NCBI GenBank assembly: GCA_023336855.1
Contig: JAMBLK010000150.1
Location: 1 to 5,148, forward strand
Reading direction: 5' to 3'
DNA: 5,148 nucleotides
Source: Actinomycetes bacterium
Lineage (GTDB): Bacteria > Actinomycetota > Acidimicrobiia > Spongiisociales > UBA5794
Shown one piece after another: positions 1-4,739 of this stretch. Position 1 is the first letter of the stretch, and each line of letters begins with the position of its first letter. The notes under the pieces are model-generated. The model was given only the letters and a program-made list of their open reading frames with translations, was not told the origin of the DNA and did not search any database. A program made the position numbers and the translations under genes.

Positions 1-75
1 CAGTAGATCAGTAGATCAGTAGATCAGTAGATCAGTAGATCAGTAGATCAGTAGATCAGTAGATCAGTAGATCAG
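1..75. repeat. Tandem octamer array (CAGTAGAT)x9
   Basis: Nine perfect head-to-tail copies of the 8-bp unit CAGTAGAT, plus a partial CAG, with no mismatches. The array begins at the first base of the window, so its true length is unknown and it may continue upstream. Because 8 is not a multiple of 3 and the unit contains TAG, every forward frame meets a stop; the complementary unit brings TGA into every reverse frame, so the array cannot be coding. Each unit junction creates a GATC site, giving GATC every 8 bp. The units are too short and spacer-free for a CRISPR array. Perfect identity suggests recent slippage expansion or strong homogenisation (inference). Confidence 0.97.
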
Positions 76-115
76 GGCTGCTCTACTCGCCCCTGATCTA
101 CTGATCTACTTGATC
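54..115. repeat. Long inverted repeat closing the octamer array
   Basis: Positions 58-77 are perfectly complementary to 91-110 (20 bp) around a 13-nt loop (78-90). With T111 bulged, four more pairs form between 54-57 and 112-115. The right arm is the octamer in inverted orientation (CTGATCTA at 93-100 and 101-108), and a one-mismatch inverted unit, CTGCTCTA, sits at 78-85 in the loop. No T-run follows the right arm (next bases are GCGTC), so it does not look like a canonical intrinsic terminator. It could still cap the 3' end of an upstream transcript, act as a bidirectional end, or be a by-product of repeat rearrangement. Confidence 0.9.
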
Positions 116-136
116 GCGTCAACGATCGGTCCTACC

Positions 137-142
137 TATACT
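137..142 (+). promoter_or_regulatory. Possible -10 box of the rimP operon promoter
   Basis: TATACT matches five of six bases of the vegetative -10 consensus and is the best AT-rich hexamer between the repeats and rimP. The only -35-like hexamer upstream is TTGATC (110-115), which touches the end of the inverted repeat and would give an overlong 21-bp spacer, so the -35 support is poor. If used, transcription would start near 148-150 and give a leader of about 75 nt. The main promoter could equally lie upstream of the window. Confidence 0.3.
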
Positions 143-167
143 GCCGGGTGCAACCGGATGGAACCGT

Positions 168-190
168 CGAGGTGGGCCTGGCCCGCCTCG
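168..190 (+). promoter_or_regulatory. GC-rich leader hairpin, possible attenuator or terminator
   Basis: Positions 168-177 pair with 181-190 (ten pairs, one G-U wobble at 173/185) around a three-base loop CTG. The stem is nearly all G-C. The bases that follow, TTGTGT (191-196), form a short interrupted U-tract. The hairpin lies 19 nt before the rimP Shine-Dalgarno and downstream of the candidate -10. Two readings are possible: a weak intrinsic terminator for transcription coming from upstream, or an attenuator controlling the operon. In Bacillus subtilis a NusA-dependent leader terminator is reported to autoregulate this operon; applying that here is inference. Confidence 0.5.
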
Positions 191-208
191 TTGTGTGATG
201 TGCGCATT

Positions 209-214
209 GAGGAG
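209..214 (+). promoter_or_regulatory. Ribosome binding site of rimP
   Basis: GAGGAG lies eight bases before the GTG at 223. It decides the start of rimP, since no better-placed ATG exists in that frame near the conserved N-terminus. Confidence 0.8.
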
Positions 215-222
215 CACCGAGC

Positions 223-702
223 GTGGCCGATGTCGCCGAACAGATCTGGGGCCTTGTGGGCCCGTATGTTGCCGCCGAGGGCATTGAGCTCGACGATGTC
301 GAGGTCCTGGGCGGTGGCAAGCTTCTGCGCGTCGTCGTAGAGGGCGACGGTCCGCTCGAACTCGACCGAATCGCCGACCTTTCGCGAGGTATCGCTCGGC
401 TGATCGAAGAAGATGATCCCTTCCCCGGCGCATACACGCTCGAGGTCACATCGCCCGGGCTGGAGCGGAAACTCCGCAGACCGGCACAGTTCCACAAGGC
501 CGTCGGGAGCGACGTTCATATCAAGACATTCAAGAAGATCTCAGATGAGAAGCATCACCGGGGTCAGCTCACAGAGGCAGACGACGATGGGATCGTGGTA
601 ACGGTCGATGGCGACGAGCGTCGCATCGAGATGGCGGACATCACATCGGCGCGCACCGTGTTCGTTTGGGAAAAGGGCGCAAAGCCCGGCAAGAAGGCGT
701 AG
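223..702 (+). CDS. rimP: Ribosome maturation factor RimP
   Basis: RimP is a cytoplasmic factor that binds the free 30S subunit and helps late assembly, including uptake of proteins around the central pseudoknot (family knowledge). The 159-residue product has normal family length. Residues 1-85 form the N-terminal alpha/beta domain, with the glycine turn and strand at 27-39 (EVLGGGKLLRVVV). Residues 71-90 hold the family signature: YTLEVTSPGLER, then KLRRP and F90. Residues 91-150 form the C-terminal SH3-like domain, and the end is basic (KGAKPGKKA). The start is GTG, supported by GAGGAG eight bases upstream. It is the first gene of the operon in the window and ends 12 nt before nusA, the classical rimP-nusA arrangement. 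Nothing is truncated or missing. Confidence 0.96.
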   Translation: MADVAEQIWGLVGPYVAAEGIELDDVEVLGGGKLLRVVVEGDGPLELDRIADLSRGIARLIEEDDPFPGAYTLEVTSPGLERKLRRPAQFHKAVGSDVHIKTFKKISDEKHHRGQLTEADDDGIVVTVDGDERRIEMADITSARTVFVWEKGAKPGKKA

Positions 703-714
703 GAAGAGGCAGCG

Positions 715-1914
715 ATGGATTACAACCTGTTGGACGCGTTGGAACTCCTAGAGCGGGAGAAGGGTGTCCCCGCGGACACGATTCTCGACGCGCTCGCTAA
801 TGCACTCGTCTCCGCCTACAAGCGCACCCCCGGTGCCGCTGAAGAGGCACGCGTCACCATCGATCCGGATACCGGGGAAATCCTTGTGTACGGCCAGGAA
901 CTCGACGAGGACGGCAACGTCGTCGAAGAGTGGGCCGACACGCCGGACGACTTCGGACGCATCGCTGCTCAAACCGCCAAGCAGGTCATCATGCAGCGTC
1001 TCCGCGACGCGAAGCGCGAACAGGTCTTCGAGATCTACGAAGGCCGTGAAGGCGACCTCATCACCGGGATCGTGCAACAGTCCGATCATCGGTACGCCAT
1101 CCTCGATCTCGGCGACGCCGAAGCGATCATGCCGTCCTCCGAGAGGATCCCGTACGAGCGACTCGAGCGAGGTAACCGCGTCAAGGCATACATCCTCGAA
1201 GTACGTGGCGAGGGCAAAGGCCCACAGATCGTCGTCTCGAGAAGCCATCCGGAGTTCATCAGATCTCTGTTCGAACTAGAAGTACCCGAGTTGGTCGACG
1301 GCGACGTGGAGATCCGCGTCATTGCCAGGGAGCCCGGCCATCGCACGAAGATCGCCGTGGCATCCAACGACCCGAACGTGGACCCCGTTGGGGCATGCGT
1401 AGGGGCAAGAGGATCGCGCGTCCGGCAAGTCGTGAACGAACTCCGCGGTGAGAAAGTGGACATCGTCGAATGGCGTGACGACACCGAAGGATTCATCGCT
1501 GAAGCGTTGAGCCCGGCCCGGGTCAAAGAGGTCCGTCTCGACGAGGATGAGCGGACGGCCGAAGTCGTGGTACCCGATCATCAATTGTCCCTGGCCATCG
1601 GCAAAGAGGGGCAGAACGCCCGCCTCGCCGCACGGCTCTCCGGCTACCGGATCGACATCCGATCCGAGAGCCAGGACCTCGGTCTCGACCTCGAAGAAGA
1701 GGAAGAGCAAAGCGCCCCTGTCGCGGAGAAGCCCGTCGAAGAGGCCGTCGTCGATGAGAGCGGTGAGGAGGGCGTCGATGTCGCAGCCGACACTCCTGAC
1801 GAAACCGCTGTCGATGCGGGCCCCGAAACCAATACTGAAGAAGTACCCACGCCGGCCGAGGACGACGAAACCGTCCCCGTGACCGCCGGTGAGGAAGAGA
1901 ACGAGGAGAACTGA
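715..1914 (+). CDS. nusA: Transcription termination/antitermination protein NusA
   Basis: NusA binds RNA polymerase near the RNA exit channel, prolongs pausing, and modulates intrinsic termination, antitermination at rRNA operons and coupling to translation. The order is canonical: RNAP-binding N-terminal domain (about 1-108), S1 domain (about 111-176, GDLITGIVQ to IVVSRSHP), KH1 (about 200-275, with AREPGHRTKIAV at 204-215 and GARGSRV at 230-236) and KH2 (about 280-318, with AIGKEGQN at 294-301). Residues 321-399 form a low-complexity acidic tail with about 31 Asp/Glu and one Lys. Mycobacterial NusA (about 347 aa) stops soon after KH2, so this tail is an extension; it is not recognisably the paired helical repeats of E. 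coli NusA. The ATG at 715 follows GGAAGAGG (702-709). The stop directly abuts infB. Confidence 0.97.
   Translation: MDYNLLDALELLEREKGVPADTILDALANALVSAYKRTPGAAEEARVTIDPDTGEILVYGQELDEDGNVVEEWADTPDDFGRIAAQTAKQVIMQRLRDAKREQVFEIYEGREGDLITGIVQQSDHRYAILDLGDAEAIMPSSERIPYERLERGNRVKAYILEVRGEGKGPQIVVSRSHPEFIRSLFELEVPELVDGDVEIRVIAREPGHRTKIAVASNDPNVDPVGACVGARGSRVRQVVNELRGEKVDIVEWRDDTEGFIAEALSPARVKEVRLDEDERTAEVVVPDHQLSLAIGKEGQNARLAARLSGYRIDIRSESQDLGLDLEEEEEQSAPVAEKPVEEAVVDESGEEGVDVAADTPDETAVDAGPETNTEEVPTPAEDDETVPVTAGEEENEEN
1903..1908 (+). promoter_or_regulatory. Ribosome binding site of infB inside nusA
   Basis: GAGGAG within the last codons of nusA lies six bases before GTG 1915. It supports the GTG start, which directly follows the nusA TGA, and suggests that ribosomes ending nusA re-initiate on infB. 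Confidence 0.75.
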
Positions 1915-4041
1915 GTGGCGAAGCAACGGGTCTACGAGCTCGCACGAGACCTTGGACTGGAGTCCAAGGACGTGCTCGAGCGCGCCCAGGAACTTGGAGT
2001 CGAGGTGAAGACTGCCTCGTCCGGCCTGGACGAAGACTCGGTCGCGCTCGTCCGGTTGTCGTACGAGGAAGCTTCCAGCGACCAGCTGCCAGCTGCCAGC
2101 ACCGAGCCCGAGGTGGAGGAGGAAGCCGCGAGCGACCAGCCGCCGGCTGAAGAGGCTGCCGGCTACCAGCTACCAGCTACCAGCTCCGAGGCGGATACCG
2201 ATGCTGAAGTCGAGGCAGAATCTGAGGAAGAGCCGGAAGCGGAATCTGAGGCGGAGGTCGTAGACGACAAGGTTCTCCTTGTTGAGGCGGGTCTCACGAC
2301 TCACGAATTTGCGCGCATGATCCAGACCCGGACGGTGCTCATCGTTCAGGCGCTCATGGAAATGGGCGAGATGATTCCGGCGGATGGGACGATCCCGACC
2401 GACGCGATCGAAGAGCTCGGCCGCAAGTTCGGATATGACATCCTCGTGGCCGAGAGCGACGAGGAACTGGCCGAGGAAGAACAAGGGCCAACGCACCACA
2501 TCGTCGAGTACGAGGATGACCCGGCGAGTCTGAAGCCACGGCCCGCAATCGTCACGGTCATGGGACACGTGGACCACGGGAAGACCCAACTCCTCGACAC
2601 GATCCGGAGCACGAACGTCGTTCAGGGCGAGGCCGGCGGTATCACACAGCACATCGGCGCCTACCAGACGACAAGCGGGGGCAAGGCGATCACCTTCATC
2701 GATACCCCGGGTCACGAGGCATTCACAGCGCTTCGCGCACGGGGTGCCAACGTCACCGATCTCGTCATTCTCGTTGTCGCTGCGAACGACGGTGTCATGC
2801 CCCAGACCGTTGAAGCCATCGACCATGCCCAGGCGGCAGAAGTGCCGATCATCGTTGCCATCAACAAGATGGATCTCGAGACGGCAGACCCGTACGCCGT
2901 TCGGGGGGCGCTCACGCAACACGGCATCGTCGTTGAAGACCTCGGCGGCGACGTTCCGGCTGTTGAGGTGTCCGCGCTGAAAGGCACCGGCATCGAAGAT
3001 CTCCTCGAGATCGTGGGCCTCGTCGCAGAGGTAGAAGAGCTTTCGGCCAATCCGAAAGCCTCGGCCGTCGGAACCGTCATTGAGGCACAACTCGAAGTTG
3101 GGCGGGGACCGCTGGCGACCGTCGTCGTTCAGAGAGGCACGCTGAAGAAGGGTGACGCAGTTGCCTGCGGAACCGTATCGGGGCGCGTGCGGGCCATGTT
3201 CGACGAGCGTGGCAACCAGATGAAGAGCGCCGGCCCGAGCACGCCGGTTCTTGTATCCGGGTGGGACGAAGTCCCGCTTGCCGGAGACATGTTCCAGGTC
3301 GTCAAGAACGAGCGTGCGGCACGCAAGATGGCCGAGGCGGAAGTCGCCAGGAAACGGTCGGAGGAACTGTTCGTACCCTCCGCCACGGAGCGGCTCACTC
3401 AACTCCTCGAATCGTTGAGAACCGCCGACCACGCTGAGTTGCGGATCATCGTCAAGGCCGATGCCCATGGATCGCTCGAAGCCATTCGCGAGGCCGTCGG
3501 CAAGATCTCCAGAGATGACGCCTCGGTATCAGTCGTCCACGGCGCAGTCGGCGGCATCACGGCGAATGACGTCATGTTGGCAGAGGCCTCCGAAGCGGTG
3601 ATCTACGGATTCAACGCCCGACCGGACGCTTCGGCGCGAGCGGCAGCGAAGGTAGCCGGCATCGAAGTCCGGACCTTCGCGATCATCTATGAGCTTCTCG
3701 ATGACATCGAATCGATGATGGTCGGCGAACTCTCGCCGGACGAAGTCGAAACGTTCCTCGGTGTGGCCGAGGTGCGAGCAACGTTCCGTGCCCCACGCTA
3801 CGGGCTGATCGCCGGTTGCTACGTCACAGAAGGATCGATCAACCGCAACGCACGAGCGCGTGTCGTTCGCGACGGCGTCGTCGTCCACGACGGGAGGATC
3901 TCCTCGCTGCGTCGATTCAAGGAAGACGTTCAGCAGGTGCAGACCGGATACGAGTGCGGTATCGGCATCGTGAACTTCCGAGATGTGAAGGACGGCGACA
4001 CGATCGAGTCCTACGAGATCAAGGAGATCGCGAGGACCTGA
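1915..4041 (+). CDS. infB: Translation initiation factor IF-2
   Basis: IF2 is the GTPase that delivers fMet-tRNA to the 30S P site and promotes 50S joining. The 708-residue protein shows two IF2_N modules: residues 1-52 (MAKQRVYELARDLGLESKDVL) and about 118-180 (DDKVLLVEAGLTTHEFARMI). A Glu/Ala-rich linker (53-117) joins them. The G domain has G1 GHVDHGKT (217-224), G2 around T244 (GGITQHIGAY), G3 DTPGH (263-267), G4 NKMD (317-320) and G5 SALKG (353-357); all key residues, including H267, are present. Domain II (about 383-470), domain III (about 508-600) and the C-terminal beta-barrel that binds fMet-tRNA (about 612-708, with GCYVTEG at 634-640) complete it. It is shorter than IF2 of Streptomyces or Mycobacterium (about 900-1000 aa) because the linker is short. 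The GTG start touches the nusA stop. The linker contains 7-nt DNA repeats listed separately. Confidence 0.98.
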   Translation: MAKQRVYELARDLGLESKDVLERAQELGVEVKTASSGLDEDSVALVRLSYEEASSDQLPAASTEPEVEEEAASDQPPAEEAAGYQLPATSSEADTDAEVEAESEEEPEAESEAEVVDDKVLLVEAGLTTHEFARMIQTRTVLIVQALMEMGEMIPADGTIPTDAIEELGRKFGYDILVAESDEELAEEEQGPTHHIVEYEDDPASLKPRPAIVTVMGHVDHGKTQLLDTIRSTNVVQGEAGGITQHIGAYQTTSGGKAITFIDTPGHEAFTALRARGANVTDLVILVVAANDGVMPQTVEAIDHAQAAEVPIIVAINKMDLETADPYAVRGALTQHGIVVEDLGGDVPAVEVSALKGTGIEDLLEIVGLVAEVEELSANPKASAVGTVIEAQLEVGRGPLATVVVQRGTLKKGDAVACGTVSGRVRAMFDERGNQMKSAGPSTPVLVSGWDEVPLAGDMFQVVKNERAARKMAEAEVARKRSEELFVPSATERLTQLLESLRTADHAELRIIVKADAHGSLEAIREAVGKISRDDASVSVVHGAVGGITANDVMLAEASEAVIYGFNARPDASARAAAKVAGIEVRTFAIIYELLDDIESMMVGELSPDEVETFLGVAEVRATFRAPRYGLIAGCYVTEGSINRNARARVVRDGVVVHDGRISSLRRFKEDVQQVQTGYECGIGIVNFRDVKDGDTIESYEIKEIART
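2075..2100 (+). repeat. Heptamer repeat CCAGC(GA/TG) in the infB linker
   Basis: About 3.7 units of a 7-nt repeat: CCAGCGA, CCAGCTG, CCAGCTG, CCAGC. They encode residues 54-62 (SSDQLPAAS) of IF2. Because three units make 21 nt, the heptamer translates into a seven-residue peptide cycle resembling Q-L-P-A-T-S-Y. It lies in the disordered region between the two IF2_N modules. Confidence 0.8.
2129..2150 (+). repeat. Degenerate copy of the infB linker heptamer repeat
   Basis: This stretch resembles 2076-2096 with several substitutions and encodes ASDQPPA, against SSDQLPA in the first array. It looks like a decayed duplicate of that array, though chance similarity in a Pro/Ala/Ser-rich linker cannot be excluded. 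Confidence 0.45.
2159..2185 (+). repeat. Heptamer repeat CCAGCTA in the infB linker
   Basis: About 3.9 units: CCGGCTA, CCAGCTA, CCAGCTA, CCAGCT. They encode residues 83-90 (GYQLPATS). The first perfect unit is 84 nt downstream of the matching unit of the first array, so the two share both heptamer register and reading frame. The next 30 residues (92-117) are almost purely Glu/Asp/Ala/Ser. Confidence 0.85.
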
Positions 4042-4059
4042 CCTCGCCGTCACCGATCC

Positions 4060-4065
4060 AGGAGG
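4060..4065 (+). promoter_or_regulatory. Strong ribosome binding site of ylxP
   Basis: AGGAGG, a full match to the anti-Shine-Dalgarno core, lies six bases before ATG 4072. It sits in the 30-nt gap after infB, the widest gap in the operon, which suggests independent initiation rather than coupling. No terminator hairpin or promoter is visible in the gap. Confidence 0.8.
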
Positions 4066-4071
4066 CCCAGG

Positions 4072-4368
4072 ATGCACGTCGGAGCTTCGAGGATCGAGTT
4101 GCGGATTCGGGACATTCGATCCCTCAAGGAGAAGCGCAAGGTGGTGAAGAACATCATCGCCGACATCGGGCGGGCATACCCGGTCGCCATCGCTGAGGTC
4201 GATCACCAGGATCTCTGGCAGCGCGCCGACCTTGGTGTCGCTGTGGTATCCGGCTCGCCGGGCCACGTCGATCGGATGTTGACCGCCGTTCGGATTGACC
4301 TCGACCGTCGCGCCGAGATCGAAGTTCTCGGTACCACCCGTACGTACCTCGAGGAGGAAGAACGATGA
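4072..4368 (+). CDS. ylxP: DUF503 family protein YlxP
   Basis: A 98-residue protein of the DUF503/YlxP family, which is found with nusA, infB and rbfA in Gram-positive genomes. Its biochemical role is not firmly established; a part in ribosome function or RNA binding is usually inferred from context and the small ferredoxin-like fold. The family hallmarks are clear: RSLKEKRKVVK (16-26) after the first beta-strand, and the block IAEVDHQDLWQRADLGVAVV (40-59), whose HQDLWQRA core is nearly invariant. The end is acidic (YLEEEER). The start is ATG with AGGAGG six bases upstream. The gene's stop overlaps the rbfA start by 4 nt (ATGA). The family call is very sure; the function is open. Confidence 0.93.
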   Translation: MHVGASRIELRIRDIRSLKEKRKVVKNIIADIGRAYPVAIAEVDHQDLWQRADLGVAVVSGSPGHVDRMLTAVRIDLDRRAEIEVLGTTRTYLEEEER

Positions 4369-4739
4369 GCCGGCCCGACAGCCCGCGGATGCGCAAAGTC
4401 AACGAACTGCTCAAAGAAGTTATTGCCGACGCCGTGACAGACCTCAAGGACCCCGGCATCGGGTTCCTGACGATCACAGGCGTCAACGCGTCTCCCGATC
4501 TTCGGAACGCCTTTGTGTACTACTCCGTCCTCGGGTCCGACGAAGAGGTCGAAGCGACCGGAGAAGCGCTCACACGGGCTGCACCCCACATTCAGGGTGT
4601 GGTAGGGCGCCAGGTCCACATCAAGTACACACCGAAGCTGACGTTCCGGATCGACCCTTCGATCGGTGAAGGACTCAAGATCGATCGATTGCTCCATGAA
4701 CTCGAGAAGGACCAAGGGGATTCCGATGTCACCGACTGA
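4365..4739 (+). CDS. rbfA: 30S ribosome-binding factor RbfA
   Basis: RbfA binds the 30S subunit near the 5' end of 16S rRNA, is needed for late 16S processing and for growth in the cold, and acts together with RimP (family knowledge). The 124-residue product fits the family (about 110-160) and the type-II KH-like fold. Recognisable blocks are RMRKVNELLKEVI (8-20), LKDPGIGFLTITGVNASPDL (27-46), VYYSVLG (51-57), the helix with AAPHIQGVVGRQVHIKYTPKL (72-92) and FRIDPSIGEGLKIDRLLHEL (94-113). A short polar tail follows. ATG 4365 overlaps the ylxP stop as ATGA, with GAGGAGG (4351-4357) seven bases upstream, so translation is probably coupled. The 3' end overlaps nrnA by 14 nt. Confidence 0.96.
   Translation: MSRPDSPRMRKVNELLKEVIADAVTDLKDPGIGFLTITGVNASPDLRNAFVYYSVLGSDEEVEATGEALTRAAPHIQGVVGRQVHIKYTPKLTFRIDPSIGEGLKIDRLLHELEKDQGDSDVTD

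Noticed and set aside
1..115. CRISPR array
   Set aside because: The units are 8 bp and contiguous with no unique spacers, so this is a simple tandem repeat.
58..115. Canonical intrinsic terminator at the inverted repeat
   Set aside because: The stem is only moderately GC-rich and the right arm is followed by GATCGCGTC, with no T-run, so a standard rho-independent terminator is not supported.
116..222. tRNA or other structured RNA gene in the leader (some operons of this kind begin with a tRNA-fMet gene)
   Set aside because: No cloverleaf, TTCRA arm or CCA end is present; only the single hairpin at 168-190 is well formed.
110..340. 76-codon forward frame starting at the end of the inverted repeat
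   Set aside because: It overlaps the rimP start in another frame, has no Shine-Dalgarno and no family resemblance; the leader is better read as untranslated.
2170..3468. 432-codon open frame on the minus strand
   Set aside because: It lies wholly antisense to infB, whose GTPase motifs are unmistakable. Its translation is rich in Arg/Asp/Leu without any recognisable domain, as expected for a mirror frame of a GC-rich gene.
4042..4071. Separate promoter or terminator between infB and ylxP
   Set aside because: The 30-nt gap contains only a strong Shine-Dalgarno; no -10-like hexamer or stem-loop is visible.
3529..4266. 245-codon minus-strand open frame across the infB end and ylxP
   Set aside because: It is antisense to two well-supported genes, has no plausible ribosome site or family motif, and its composition mirrors GC-rich codon use.
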